Assembly (NCBI GenBank): GCA_013399115.1
Contig: VXAA01003326.1
Span: forward strand, 360,867 to 424,866
From: Anseranas semipalmata
Taxonomy: Eukaryota; Chordata; Aves; Anseriformes; Anseranatidae
Direction of reading: 5' to 3'
Length of the DNA: 64,000 nucleotides
The notes beneath the pieces are model-generated. The model saw nothing but the letters and a program-made list of their open reading frames with translations. It was not told where the DNA came from and searched no databases. The position numbers and the translations under genes are program-made. How positions within the stretch are numbered: position 1 is the stretch's first letter; each line of letters begins with the position of its first letter. This document shows, in pieces, positions 22,271 to 35,896 of the stretch.

Positions 22271-24867
22271 TCTGCAATTTTAGTTTCCAGCACTAGCCTC
22301 CATACCCCAAGCTAGGAGACCATGTAAGCTGCTGAAGAATGAGGGTGATTTCTATTATTAATTTTAGGATGGGGTGAATGCTGAAAGTGTCAGTCTTTAT
22401 TGACTTCAGAGGCATCCAAAGTGATCAGGTTAACCTGTGATTCCATGCTTATTTTTCAAGTTTTCTCTATAGTGGTCCTAACTCTTTGCTCCCATTTCTG
22501 TATTGGCACTTCAGTCTTGGTCATGAAAATGCTTCGGAGGCCATGCTGATCAAGAAGCTAATCTAACTGAAAAACAGATAAAGAAAAAAATTCATGTGTT
22601 GCAACCTAGTTTTCAGATGACTCAATGCTCTGCCTGAGCTGGTTCTTAGTTCAACAAATAGTCGAGGTAGTGTAATTAATAGGGCAATTCATTGCAGTGT
22701 TGGGGCAGGAAAAATTGATAATGGAATGGTGTATCTGAAAACAATATTAATGCTGAAGTGAAATTTATGCTTAGATGAGATACCTAAGTGTATATTGTGA
22801 GATTAGTTTCACTGAGAATTCCTTTCTTTCATCTTTTTTAATGAATATACATATTTCTTTTAGTATCACTATGCATAGTGTTTATTTATGCATATGTTAA
22901 GTCTAAAATGGAAAACAATATTCCGTCATTTATATGGGAAAATGATCTGGTAAAATCTGTCTATTACTGAGAAAACACTGTGTATATGTACGTACAGTCA
23001 GCAAAAGGAGCTACATGCACTCTAAATATGATATTTATTAACATCTCTGATTGATTGTTAAAGCAGCGAGATGTTATTCCCTACTTATATTCACTTGCTG
23101 TCATTGGATCACAATTCTTTTTTTGAGATGTAGTATTTTTAGGATGTTGCTCTGCAGTGATGGTTTTAAAATAAATACTTTCAGGCAGCTTTACAAAACA
23201 AGTGAGTAAGGCAAAAATATCCTATTCTGAATTGTAGACAGTTATTGCCACATTCCAACATAAATAATAGAAAATAGTCTGAGTTTTGCATTTTAGACTT
23301 GATATATGCATCAATGAATATTATGAAGGAGAACATCTGCAAAATGTTAAAAAAAAAGGAAAAATGTACTAAAAATGCTTTAAAATCTTAACATTTAAAC
23401 AGAACAAAAAGGGGTAAAAAGAACATTTACAAATGTAATAATATTCTTATCCTAAACATGGATGGATGATTGAAAAATATGATGGTGAACCTTTTTGCAA
23501 GAAGCTATATAGAGTTCAAATAAGAAAGCTTTCCAGGTCCATGCTGTTTTTTTTTTTTTCCTTTGTTTTGTTTTGTTTTATTGTGGTGGTTTGGTGTTTT
23601 TTTTGGTTTTTTTTTTTTTTGGTTGTTATTTGTTTGTTTGTTTGTTTCCCAGTTAGATGGTGAGTCCTATTCTCAGAGGTAACCCAGAACCAACCATGTG
23701 TAACGCAGTTATAAAAATGCATATATAACTCTAATGTTGACAGTCCTGGTTCAAGCATCCGCTTTACCCTGTTCAAGTGCAGACCCTGAATTTCCATTTC
23801 TCACATTCCAGCTAGCTGTGGTGTTACTGGGAATTTAAGATACTTAAACTTCTCACACATTGTGGTTTGTGTCTTTCTTCACAAAAAAAAAAAAAATCTT
23901 CAAGACAGCTTGTATTTCCCTGTTAAAAATGTTGAAAATATCTTCAGGGCAGAAAGCTGTTTCTTACCCAGCCCCTCATATGGACTTATTCAAATACATA
24001 GGTCCATTCTGCAAGGGTTCAACATATCCATCATTGGAGATAAATAATACTGCAAAGAGATTATGGTATAAACAAGCCAGATAAACGGAAAAAGAAAATA
24101 TTATCCCTACATAATTAATGGGAGATTGAAAATAAGAAGCTTGCCTAAGAAAGTTTGTCTGAGTGCTGAACTTGAATCTTTTTATCCAGAATCGTGATTC
24201 AACATCACCAGCACAAAAGTGTCATCCCTTGTGCAAAGCCTGTAACCCTAGTTTATGTTCAATTGAGCTCAAGCTGAATTTTTTTAAACAAAAAGAGAAC
24301 CAATCTATTCCACTCAGTCTATGGCATTATACAGCTGAACTGTATAATGATCGTCACTGATCCAACTTGAGCGCTTTTGTTATCTATCCTCTTTACTAGA
24401 TGATCATAACTTAGCACAGAAATCAGAAGTAACATTTATTGGATGAATGATAACATTCATTAAATCTGACCAACTTCCCCAGATTTGAGAAGGTTCTGTA
24501 TTTCATGTGCCTGACAGGTAGCCATAATGCTAACTTAGTGCGGTGATGTGTATTTATTGCTTGAGCATCACAGAGGACTTATGCATGCATACATCCGGCT
24601 GAAAGCAGGAAAGGAAAAAGAAACGGAAAAAAAAAAAAACACACACACACACACTTGAATTCTTGGCATAGTCCAAAGTGTATTCAGAGATCTATCACCT
24701 GCCTTCATATTTTTGGATACATTTGCAAGCACTTTTTATTTTTCAAGGTCTGAAATACAAAGGTACAGGCAGATATGGAGTAGTCAAGGACAGAATATGA
24801 ACCACCTTGTTCCCTGGTTAGAAAGTAAGGAGTTTTGTTATAAACTGTTTCATACACTTAGCCAGAA
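22271..24867. other. Unassigned noncoding sequence
   Basis: Simple sequence only: a T/G-rich tract at 23547-23647, an A-tract at 23881-23896 and an A13 run leading into (AC)8 at 24627-24654. Nothing else is recognised. Confidence 0.55.
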
Positions 24868-24930
24868 TATTTTTGTATTGCCTTGCATAAGCTCCCTTTG
24901 TTTCTCCTCTGTAAAAGGGCATTGACAGCA
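24868..24930 (+). mobile_element. Possible MIR core fragment
   Basis: TTGCCTTGCATAAGCTCCCTTTGTTTCTCCTCTGTAAAAGGGCA resembles the MIR stretch TGACCTTGGGCAAGT, CTCAGTTTCC and TCTGTAAAATGGGG. It is only about 60 bases, so it may be chance. Confidence 0.3.
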
Positions 24931-24934
24931 AGAA

Positions 24935-25190
24935 TCCTCTTAATCCAGTGCTTTAGAATGCTACTGTTCGTGCAGCTATGGCTTGTTTTATACAAAGGAA
25001 AATAAATGGCGGCAAATGATTACAAGGTTGTAAATCAATTGAGTACTTCTGCTGATATCCATCTCAGGGACACTGCAGAATGGCAATGTTAACAGAATGT
25101 GGATGAAAATACAGAATATTTGCTACTGATAATTCATATTTTCCATCATCAGCCCGAGAAATATTTATAGTGTGGTGCTGTGTCAGCATA
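24935..25190. promoter_or_regulatory. Candidate regulatory block
   Basis: A homopolymer-poor stretch with CTTAATCC, AATGGCGGCAAATGATTAC and AAATCAATTGAGTAC, unlike the surrounding A/T-run sequence. No coding frame is present. The call rests on texture. Confidence 0.2.
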
Positions 25191-27538
25191 ATTGTTTGAT
25201 GTTTGTATTTGTGAGTCATTATTACAAAGGTGGTGCTGGTCATACAGAGGTCAAATGAACTTTCAACACTCCCAGTGCCTTAAAACAACACAAAACCAGA
25301 GCAGGTTTACTTTTGCTTTTCTCCCTGAAACAGAAAAGTCTTGTAACACAGTGGAGTCAACCTCCCAGAGAAGGTGGAATTGTAATAATTCTAGGCTGTG
25401 AATGAAGCCCAAACTGTATTGCTTTACCTTAGATCTATATAGGTGAGAATCTATACTCCTCTGACTATGAATCACTACAGTTACTTCTGTGCCAGTGGTT
25501 CCCAAACTCACAGGAGCAGATCCAGGGTTTAGGCTATTCAAATGATATGTTATAACAATCAACAGTGAATGAACTCTCACTTCAGCTGTAGCTGACTCCA
25601 GTAACATACAGGCACACATGCTTAAGATGTGTATATTATTTTTTCATCTGAGACTAGGTTTTGCCAAATTCGATTGCAGGGACAAAAACAATATTTGAAA
25701 AAAGAATCAGCTTGTCAATGCACAAATGTTAAATAATAATAATAATAATACCTGAAAACCAAAGAACAAAGTGATCTCATTGACAGATAGGAAATACAAG
25801 TGGAAAAATGTGTTTCTTGTCCTTTCAAAACAAGCACACAAGAAATCTCTTCCTGCTGGTCTCCTCCAATGGTCTCATTTTAACACAGGACATTGATCAG
25901 GCACTAAGAAAAAAAAAAAAACACAAAACTCTCTGCCTTTAAAAACATGCCTTTAAAATAGCGTTTTCATGGCTCTCCATGAAGTGTCCCAGCCCCTGGG
26001 CTGGCCAACATTACAGATGTGTTTATAAGGTGGGCAGCTCCAACAGGAGAAATAGATACCTGGCTGGATCTAAATCCCTGCCTTACCTGAGAAACAATTC
26101 TCCTGGCATCCCAATGCAGTTATTGTGACCACTGGGCTGCTGCATTTAAGCAGTGGAACCAGTTTTGTGCACTCTAGCAGTATCTGTGTTTTATGCCCAG
26201 CCACACAAGTTGGAACAGCAGAGAATGAAAGGGAGGTGGGGACGTTCATGGGTTGGAAGTATTAGAAGGTTCAGCAGGGTCAAGCACACGCAGAGATGTT
26301 CGCTGTGAATGTGCAAAGTGGCAGAAGCTGAAATGCTGGGAAAAAATAACCGTGGTGACAGTGTAAGCAAGTATCTCCATTACACGGGAGCTAAGGAGAG
26401 TTTCGTGGTCCTGTTTTTTTTGAATGCCAAAGTTCTTTCTACAGATGTAGCATCTTGGTACAAGAGATGCATTTCCCAAGAGTGCAACACATGTGTTTGA
26501 AATTATCATTATATTCTAGCTGTATTTCTTACCTACTTAGGATAAATGCTTACAGGCTGAACTTCATTTTACAAATTCTTTTGTTAGGTAATTTTAAAAA
26601 AGAAACTGTTCTATTCTTCACTTAGGTCTGCCTGAGACAAGTATTTTAAAGGCACTGATTTCAGAGGGCAAAGTCAGATAAGCAAACCAGAATTATAATA
26701 ATTCCAGATATACAAAAGCATACTTGAAACTGGGATATCAGCATAGACCATTGTCTTCAGAGGGATTTGGGTGCTCCAAGGAAATCGAGGTGGTAATATA
26801 GAATATATTGTTAACATGACTTCAGTTTGGATTCAGAGTAAATTCCCTTTTGTTCTGTCATTGTTACAAATTTCATTCAGTAAAATAAGTCATGCAGCTA
26901 CGAGTGGATGAAGATGAAAATTGTGTTTAAAAATGGAGGATTAAATATGAAAATAAAAAGTTACACAGAGGCAATGTATTAATAAAATGATAAAAGAATA
27001 AAAAGAATAAACTGAAATAAATAAAAGCCAACCAGAAATAGAATTTTAAAACATAATTGGAATTAAAAGAAAAAAAGCGTTTTTTGCCCTTATCTATTCT
27101 ATCACTTGAACACTAATGTGGTCTTTGAATTAAAACATGTAGTTGGATGAGAACAAATCCATCCTTACCGTGACTCCATTAACACCGAGTGTTACACTGT
27201 ATGGGCTTTGACAGGAATATGCATATCTACCAGAGGCAGGGATATAAATTCTGTAATGGGCCAAATCCTGCCAATGGCTCTTTTTCATTAGCTGGTGCTG
27301 GGTGTAGGCACAAGCAATTGCAGACCTGAAGGAAACCTGGAATAAATCGGTGACATTACTCCTGAGGAAATCTGAGGAAATGCGGAGTGATTAAGTAATG
27401 TATTACACAGAAAACCGGTGGCAAAACTGTGAACTGATCCTAACTCTGCTACCTGTCATCTGCCTTCTTAAACACAGGACAACCTGCCTGCTCTCTCTAT
27501 CCAGGACAGTTTCTCCCAGCCTGACTGCCTTAGCTACC
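25191..27538. other. Unassigned noncoding sequence
   Basis: An (AAT)6 tract at 25732-25750 follows GCAGGGAC and could be the tail of another L2-like end, but the middle does not align. A-tract near 25909-25921 and AATAAA-rich sequence near 26990-27030. No gene is recognised. Confidence 0.5.
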
Positions 27539-27672
27539 TAGATCGCTGAGCTGGAAGCACCGGGACTGTCCTCTCCCTGTGTTTGTACAGTGTGCGACAC
27601 AAAATGTCCCCTCTCAGAGGGAGCATTTGCAGTGCAAATGATGCTAATAATATTAATAATACTGCTAATAAC
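27539..27672 (+). mobile_element. L2-like LINE 3' end, best preserved copy
   Basis: In order: TAGATCGCTGAGCTGGAAGC, GGGACTGTC and CCCTGTGTTTGTACAGTG, then GACACAAAATG and GATGCTAATAATATTAATAAT. The family's order is TAGATTGTAAGCTCTTTGGG, GGGACTGTC, TGTGTTTGTACAG, GCACAATGGGG, and GTGCTA with an AATAAT tail. All five blocks line up with nearly correct spacing, which makes it the clearest of the L2-like copies here. Family naming is from memory. Confidence 0.65.
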
Positions 27673-27902
27673 AGGCTGGAAAGCAGTGGTGTAAATATTT
27701 GCTCTATGAAAAGTGAGAGTGTATGTTACAGATGGAGCTAAGTGTTTGGGTTAAGCAAAGCAGCTACTTGAACAGGGATTTTTGAAGCATGAAAAGGTGC
27801 TCTCCCCGCAGTGCCAGGACATGGCAAGCCACAGCCAGTTGGTAAATACCCTGTGAGTTCACCAAATGCTACTTGTTGTAAACCTCTACCTCCCCTCTAA
27901 AT
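27673..27902. other. Unassigned noncoding sequence
   Basis: About 230 bases between the L2-like end and a MIR-like segment. Nothing is recognised. Confidence 0.5.
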
Positions 27903-27990
27903 CTGAGATCTATCACAAATTCCCTTTAGGGCTTGGGCCATCACCTTTTGATGCCTCAGTTTACTTGCCCATAAGATTGAAGTCATGCTC
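27903..27990 (+). mobile_element. MIR-type SINE core fragment
   Basis: GATCTATCACAAATTCCC, GGCTTGGGCCATCACC and TTTTGATGCCTCAGTTTAC are followed by TTGCCCATAAGATTG. These line up with MIR CTCTGCCACTTACT, GACCTTGGGCAAGTCAC, CTCTGTGCCTCAGTTTCC and CCATCTGTAAAATGG. Diverged but in order. It lies 230 bases past an L2-like end. Confidence 0.5.
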
Positions 27991-28254
27991 TCCTCATGCA
28001 GACAAAAATAAGAAATTAATTTCTGCCAGGTATATTGCAAATGACTGCATGAATGCAGTTCTGTTAAGAACAAAATTTTATTAACAGGAAAAAAAAACAA
28101 CTTTAATTTGCCATCAAAGGAGACCAATCTCTTTAAATCGCATTCAATTACTTCTTGATGGGTAAAGCTCCTTTTTCCATCCCCATCTCTGGATCCTCAT
28201 CCTTCCCATATTACAATCTGCTCTTGTTCTTTTACTGTGGAGCTTTAAAAATAA

Positions 28255-28840
28255 GCTGGGGAGTCATAAAAACTATCCCTCTCCACAGATTCAATAGGCA
28301 GCCTAATAGAAAACAATTATCTTGAACAATGAAAAGATCTAATAACCTTTGGGACATTCATATTTGTATCAAAGAGATGCACCTTACCATTGCAAAATCT
28401 TGTGCAAGCCAGCATACATGAGTGCTTGTGGCATCTATTTTGCATTCACTTTACACCATCAAAGATCAGAAAGCATCTTGTGACACAAACTTTTTTTTTG
28501 CAAGCCAAGCCAGCAACAGAAACAGGAGAGGTTTACTGACTACCCTCTGTTGTTCTAATGTACCCTAGTTTCCATGATACACTCTTAATAAAACAAAAGG
28601 GAACCTTCCGATAAAAATATCTCCCCATTTTATAATGTAAAATACAAGCAATTTTATCAGCATTAACGCTGATTGGCTTCCATTAGCCTCTTGCCTTCTA
28701 ATAAAATTTATGATACCTTTCAGAAGCACGATTTGATAGAAAGTGAAGTGATTACACCCTGCTTAGATATCTCTCCAGCATCTATTCCAACAATAATGCG
28801 GTAATTTTATGCATGAAATAGCACAATTGGCATAAATAGT
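28255..28840. promoter_or_regulatory. Candidate conserved noncoding block
   Basis: Nearly 600 bases with few low-complexity runs and many TF-like words: GAACAATGAAAAG (SOX-type), ATCAAAGATCAG and GTATCAAAGAG (TCF/LEF-type), and CTTCTAATAAAATTTATG. An imperfect 18 bp palindrome, ATCAGC-ATTAAC-GCTGAT, lies at 28656-28673. It could equally be plain desert sequence. Confidence 0.3.
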
Positions 28841-31800
28841 TATAATACTGAGTGCTGTCTAAGGAACCTGGCTGCTGGAAAATTAGAAAGAGCTTCACAC
28901 TTTTGAAACAGGTAATTAGGATTTCTCTCCATGCTCATAGGAGGCAGACTGGAGTTTCGTTTTATATTTCATGTTTCATTAAAATATATGTGTTAAAAAT
29001 AAATGTTGAATTTAAAGCTGCACGCATTATGAAAATTAAAGGTACAGCACTACTGCAGAAGGTAGAGTAAAATGGGCCTTTTTAACTTCTAATTTTGACT
29101 CCGCCAAGAGTTTTAACACTTTCTGACAGGTAAATCAGGCTTCCACTGTTTTCAGAGCATTAATTCAGCAATAGCTGTATATGGCTGTGGTCAGCAAGAT
29201 GGAGTTTTACTGATGTAGAATTATGCCCCCAAAGCAAGTCACAATTTTAACTTGTGCCTGCTCAGAAAAGAGGATGATACAAGAAGCACTTCCAAATTAG
29301 TTGTGCCAGGCCACATCTCCCTGACCTACATCCTGTTTATCATCTGATTGATCAGGGACCGTCTACAACATTCTTCACTTCTTATCCCAACCAGCAGTGT
29401 CCCCTTATTTTGGGGTTGGTCCCAACAGTGATCCTATTTAGCCCTTGATTCAAGCCAAGGTTTCAGTCTTGCTGTGCCAAAACCTACCAATGTGCTGTGG
29501 TTAAGCAAGAAACATAAAATCTTAGCAAGTTGATGTTAGGAGGTAAGAGGAAAATTACAGTTTCTTCTTCCTAAGGTCTTATTTCCTCCTCTCTTACCAG
29601 ATAAAATCACTCATTGTGATATTGAGGAGTGCAATAAGTTCCATTTCTATTAGTTAGGATTTGAAAATGTTACCTGTAAATCTACTAGCAGAGGTTTTGT
29701 GCCATGAAGTGACTCAGAGAAAGATGTATTTTACAAAGATATTTCTTCAATTCTTCAGCAATATTTATTTAACAAAGTAACAAATAAAAAAAATCATAGA
29801 TTTTATTCAAAACAAGAAATAAACAACACCACAGATCACTGAAGTTAATTAATACAGCTTAGAAAACTGCTTCTTACGGAAAATTTCCTTTGAACTCCAT
29901 GGATTTCCTTATGTCTTTGAACTTAGTGATGGTCAACACCTTAAACTAGAGGGACTTGCGAAGAGAATTAGGTTTAAAAAAATCAGGAAGGCACTTTCAG
30001 GCAAACAAATTAATTTGTGAATTTGGTAAACATCAGCCAGTAACTTCAAGCTCTCCTGGAAGAGACAGAAGACTTCCTGCAACCCACAGCAATCCACATA
30101 TTTTATCTTAAAATGTTGAAATGCTTTGTTCAGTTTGGGAATGACATTTCATGATGGAATATGGCTATATTATTACTTTCCAAAGGAAACAAGCAAGCAA
30201 GCAAAAATAAAATTCAAAACCAAAAAACCCCCAAACTCATTCAAGAAGGGAAAACTGAATACTTCAGTTAACCTCTATGAAATGCATATTTTGACTCAAA
30301 ATTCCTGTTTATTTTCTTGTGTTGTCTCTAAAACTTGAATATTTCAATGTCTCTACATGTTCAATTTTTTTTCTGGCTGCCCTGCACCTGTTTTGTGGGA
30401 ATGTGGCTAGCTAGAACCCCAATGAAAAACAAGCAAGTTGGGAATGACTGGGGCTCAATTATTGCTTAGCCCTGCAAAATCAAGACCTATTCATCATACT
30501 TCAGAGCTCCCCTTTTGTGAGGGTACAAGGTACATTTCAATAGACTGATTGGGAGGAAATGTTTCTTAGCTGTAATATTTTTTTCTATTATTATTATTTT
30601 TTTGTGTGTGTGTGTAAACAAGGCTGGTTTTTTTATTCAAGAAAACTTCAGTAAGGAAGGAAAATAACCATCTTTATTGTAATAGATGGGAAGAAAATAT
30701 TCCCTAAAGAAACTGTCAGCAATGGGGGAAACTTTATTATCATTTTCTTGTCCGCACTCAAAATCTGAAAAATCCAACTGAAATTAAGTACCTGTTGTAC
30801 AAAGAAAAAATCAATGCATTTAAATCAATGATAAAACTGCTTCAGTTCCACTGAAGAGGGAATAGCTCTTCTGTCAGCAGCTGCAATCAGGAAGACACTT
30901 ACCCAAACTGTTCTTGGTCAGTAGAATTTGAAAGAAATTTATTACAATAATATTAAACTATAAAGAAAAGGAGAATTTCTGTCTGTGTTTCTATGCATAC
31001 ACTTGACTGTGGGCTGGTAAATAAATTACACTGTAAGAACCTCCTGACTTTAAAAATCAGGGCAACATTTCATAATGTTGGACTAAAATCCTTCGTCTCA
31101 CAATGCCTTTCTCTTTCAGTGCCTTAAATTTCAAAATTTGATTGCTATTGTTCTCTCACCATCTGTAAGGTCCTCACGGAAAGCAGGAAAATGAGACCTC
31201 AAATGTTAATATAAGCAGAAACAAATAGATGAACAACCTGCATAAAATAACCAACTTTAAAATGGTACAAAGGAAAAGAACAAAACACTGTTCAGATATT
31301 CTGTGTATATGAAACAATAAAAAGCAGGAGCAGTTTTTTCTTTCACAGTCCAGCTACAGAGGTCAAGCACTGCTGCCACTTTTTAATTAATGAACAATAA
31401 TCATTTATCAAGTTGTCTTTTCTCCAAATCTGTTTACTTTCTTGGCTGTTGTTTTTTATTATTATTATTTTTAAACTTCTCTCTCTGCCACATATGCTTC
31501 AGCACTGATTTTATCAGCTCCTGGTTGTAGGGAACAGCTTGACGTGCTGGAGCCTGGCACAGAGCACATCTGTGCCGTGGTCTCTGCAGCTTAGCTTGGA
31601 GGGAGATGAGGGTTTCTTTAGACACTGCAGGTTGTGCTCCAAACACTCACACTCTGTCCTGCCTGGGACTCAGCCAACTTTCACTTAATGTGCAGTACCT
31701 TTTGGTAACATGTCACCGAGGGAGACTCCAGAGAATACATGAGAGCGATCTGAATTATTCCCAGGGAATAAATTATTCAGGAGATTTAGCTTTTGTTCCC

Positions 31801-34800
31801 AAACCATTCCTGATAACTATGAACGTGATAGGTACACTTAAGTATTTACCAAATAGTTTGTACAAACAAATTGCAGCCTATGGATAGTTCGTGAATTATT
31901 CACTTCAACTGTTCATTGTCTGTTATTCCATAAACTGTGTTGTGTCCCTGAAATCATATGTTCCCTGACTGGATGACTAAAAAATTGCATCTCTCTGCTC
32001 TCCGAGTGGATAACTGAAATCTTTGGAAGAAGCGAATAGCACATAATAGCAGCAAACAGCAAGCTGGTGGTGCAGCAGCACACTAATATTTGGGTGACAA
32101 AGCTGACTTTCAAAGTCTTTCCCTCCTTTCCACCTGTTTCCTGTCTCTGTCTGTCTGCAGTTACCAAAAAGTATCATATTTGCCATTCATTTGGGAACTA
32201 CACAATTGTGAATGTGTGTGCTTTAAGTGCACTTGCCTCTGAAAGGCTTCAGCACTAGCATTTTGGGGCTAATACTTGCAATTCTGACTCTGTGGATAGG
32301 AAACTGAGGCAGCTCTAAATATGCAGCTGTGCAATGCAGTATAGCCATTGCTATATTGTTATTATTGTTGTTGCTGTTGTTAATGAAACTTTTTCTTCAT
32401 CAAAGCATCCTTTGTCTTTCTGTGCAATTAAATCTGTACTAATAATTATTCCTAGATTAGACTGTTACTGTTTCAATTTTACAAACAATAAATTCTTGAC
32501 TTAATATACATATACATGCATACATACATACATACATATAAAGTGTTCCCTGTTTTCCCATAAACAAGACTTTGAGCATAAAACAGCTGAGAGCCCATCT
32601 CATAACAAAGAGGTCTTTTCAGTTGTATCAGGGCCCATGGGTCTACATGAAAGTGAGAAATGGCACAATTGCTGATGAGGAAATATCCAGCCAGGAGTAC
32701 TGGATGAAGGGGAATGGGACCACTGCTTTTATTGTCCTTCATCAGCTTAAAATGGTTGTGAAGCTCATCTTTCAGTCAGTGACAAACTGTAGCAAATGTT
32801 GGATGTGAAGGTATGTTGCTCTCAAAATCTTGCTTACGGGCACACAAAAAACATATCTTAAATATAAAGCCAAGAGTTTGTTGTTAGTGTAATAAAATCT
32901 TAACTGTCTAATCATTATTAGTCTCAATCTTATTAGAGTGGAAAGAGAGGGAATAGTTCTATGCAGAAAAAGTTATAATAATAATGAAGTGGAGACTGTC
33001 ACACACCTCCAGTTTTCCTCCCCTTTTCTGAGTGCTCTGCTCACCCACCTCGTGCTGTGCAGGGTTCCAAGGTCAGTGGTTTCATTCCAGCAGTGGTGGG
33101 GTGGGCTTACAGCGAGTTGTCAGCATCTGGAGTTCTTTGCCAGGAGGAGAATGACATTGATGTTAATGGATTCTTCTTCTTGACTTTAGGATCTAGTTGA
33201 AGCCATTCTTACACGCTTGATAACACACTTTTACACCTTGCTTTGCCTTCATTGGTCTGCGGCTCCACATCCAAACATACCATATATGGTACCTTTTACA
33301 TACGTTAGATATTATTTCTTTGTTCTCTACGTTACCCCTAAAACTAGTTTCATCCAGCTCCAGATTTGTGTATCTTTAACTCACCATGAGTGAGCTGTTT
33401 ATAGCCATGAGGTCTCCAGTGTCAGCTGGTCATCTCATCACCACAACCCTGTCCTCCTCTGCCTCTCATTGCATGCCCCCACTTCTCCATTGCATCTCCC
33501 CACTTCTGCTGTCATACCAGGACTCTATTTCTCTACACTACATCACTGTGTTAAGGTCATAAAACCATAGCATACAAAGATAAACAAAAGTAAAACAAAT
33601 TAGCTATAGCCATCTGGTCATTAGAAAAATTGCAGTTACAGCTAAATCAATAAAACAAAGCTGCAGGCAGGTCAAGAAAAATTCAAGCAGAGCAAATCTG
33701 ACAAGCCTCAGTCCTGAGGCCTCACAAACTCAAGCAAGGCACAAGCAGTTCTACTTCTGTAACAGATACAGAGAGTCCCAAACTCTCTTGGACTGACAAA
33801 TTATGTCCTTAGCTCACACCTCTGTGCCTTGGATGCCTGGAAGTTAGAGGTGAGTCTCAGGCTGCTCCACTAAGAGGTCTGTAAGGATGTTTCATTCCCA
33901 ACATTGTCTCTGCAGGGCTAAGGAAATTAAATAACAGCTTTCTTCTTGAAAAAGAAGTGTTGGAAGAGAAGGTGATATAACAAAAATGATGTCCTCCTTT
34001 ACCTGAGCAAGCTACAAAACCATGAAGCCAAGAAAGCTAGAATAAAAGAAAACCATGATGCCTTGTCCAAAGGGAAGGGCACTCAGCAGGACGAACACAA
34101 GATTGTCTTGTCCATGTTACTTCACATGGTCATAGAAGAAAGAAAACTCATCCTGGACAATATGAAAGCATCACTTGTTTATAAACAAGCCTGGGCAGAA
34201 CGATGATTCCCATGACTAAATGAGTGAAAGAGTTGTGTCCAACAAACATACAAATATCTCAAGCGACCTTCCCCCCACTCTGTTTCTTACAGGAGAGAAT
34301 ATTCACAAGGAACATTCTCTGAGCAGAATCACATGAACAAAATCTCTAGAAGAAAAGAGTAGAGATGGCAGATGGCAGGAAATGGTTTCTTCCTTAGAGT
34401 TCCGAGTTTAATTTTAAACACTGGATCTAAACAAACAGAAAACTGTAAAACATAATAGGGTGAAGTTAGCTCCTGAAAAGGTACAGTGTACCCGGCTGAG
34501 ACTTGGGGTGTAGTTCATGGCTGTGGGGAATTTTTCATACGAACGTGACTGTGTGCCCACTGGTTTTCAGCGCACTGCACATTTCCAGGTGTTCTTAAAG
34601 AGTAAGGGGTTGAATTTGAATTCTGCAGCTTATTCCTCTCCTCCCACCCATCTTGGCTCTGGCCCCCAACACTGTGCAAAGAAAGGGTGCAATCTCACAT
34701 CCAGATTCATCTTGCATTCACCCTGTCTCCTTTTGCTATTGGAGTGGCACATGCCTCTTCCTCCAGCAGCTGGTGGGCTCATCTGGCGCAATGTGCAAAC

Positions 34801-34879
34801 TGACTCTCTCCTTTGTTTTCCTTTTCTACCACTAATAACTTTGCCAGCCTTTTCCGCACGCTGGCGAGAGATGTCATAG
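28841..34879. other. Unassigned noncoding sequence
   Basis: Six kilobases in which I recognise no gene and no repeat family. Simple sequence includes (GT)6 at 30603-30615, an ATT run at 31453-31470 and CATA repeats at 32505-32540. A strong polypyrimidine-AG ending at 32160 looks like a splice acceptor, but no convincing donor follows within 500 bases. The 120-codon frame at 34517-34879 shows no domain. Confidence 0.55.
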
Positions 34880-35240
34880 AAATGCCTGTCAGCACATAAA
34901 TTAAGCAAACACTTGGGGTGTCCTAAAGAGCTTTGCAAAGTAATGTCTGAGATGCCAGCGGGGTTGTGTCTGAGTTAGGCACAGATTATTATAAACTCAA
35001 CAATAGAGCTTATACACAGCTCTGGATGAGGAACAGGAACCCGAGCAGGTTGCCGGCCATCTGAATTTTACTTGCTGAGTTATTTCCCCAGATAGAGTCT
35101 TCAGTCACAGCCTGGCAGCTGCCTCAAGCACTGCCAGAAAAGTCGCACCACTTTATTAGCATAACTAATGCCACTGAAGAGGATCTGCAGATATGGAAAT
35201 CATTCAGCTTCATATGAAATTTCAACATGCCATCATTTAG
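34880..35240. promoter_or_regulatory. Candidate regulatory block
   Basis: A balanced-composition stretch with GATTATTATAAACTC, AACAATAG, CACAGCCTGGCAGCTGCC and TTTATTAGCATAACTAATG. No open frame of note. Assigned on texture only. Confidence 0.2.
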
Positions 35241-35831
35241 GCTCTCCAGCCAGCAACGCTTATGAGAACAGCTACCTGCAGAGCTGTCCTCTCACGTCTG
35301 GAAAGGGCAGAAAAAGCGAACTCTCACATCCCATCTTCCCTCCTTCTGTCTGCAGTTCATCACATCTAAAGTGAAAGGGACACAGGAACATAATACTTCT
35401 GAAACTGCTTTTAGTTTAGAAAAATAAGCAAAACGAACAAACAAACAAACAACAACAACAACAACAACAAAACAGGGCTTGACTAAATGGAACAGAAAGG
35501 TGCCTGATAAGCTGCTTCAGAGTCAGGAGAAAGATTTTTAGAGAGAGGCCTCTGTGGTTAAAATATTCTTCTAGATCAGAGAAGAGGGGATTCCTGCCTT
35601 AAAACTACAAGGAAGAAGGAAGTAAATGTTCTCATCGAGTGGAATTTTAAAGTGGTTTATTTTTTTCTGTATAAATCATATTGTAACAGAACTTCAGCTC
35701 CTCCCGTACCTCAGACAGGCAGTGGGCCACCCAACCTACCGTGTCTGTCAGCAACAGCAGCCAGTGCCAGCTGCTTCCAGAAAAAGTTTAAAACTCTGTG
35801 AATGTTCCTAATTGTGACAGATTGGGGTGTA
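35241..35831. other. Unassigned noncoding sequence
   Basis: An (AAAC)n grading to (AAC)n tract lies at 35436-35472. No gene or repeat family is recognised in the rest. Confidence 0.55.
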
Positions 35832-35896
35832 CCTGACCCTAGGTACTGATCAGTTTATGCCCTGAAGCATAAGGATACACAGCTCTTGTCATTTTT
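35832..35896. repeat. Unassigned dispersed repeat, copy A
   Basis: CCTGACC, then TTTATGCCCTGAAGCAT, then GCTCTTGTC recur in the same order and orientation at 44157-44204. The spacer before the last word is about 9 bases longer here. I recall similar TTATGCCCTGAAGCATGAGG words in reptile sequence but cannot name the family. Confidence 0.45.

Noticed and set aside
32130..32160. Very strong splice-acceptor-like tract ending CTGTCTGCAG.
   Set aside because: No good donor lies within a normal exon length and no open frame follows.
32290..32325. GGATAGGAAACTGAGGCAG, like the antisense MIR word GAGGAAACTGAGGCA.
   Set aside because: The flanks do not continue into MIR on either side.
34517..34879. 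Plus-strand open frame of 120 codons.
   Set aside because: Low-information composition with no family resemblance, and an overlapping antisense frame of similar length.
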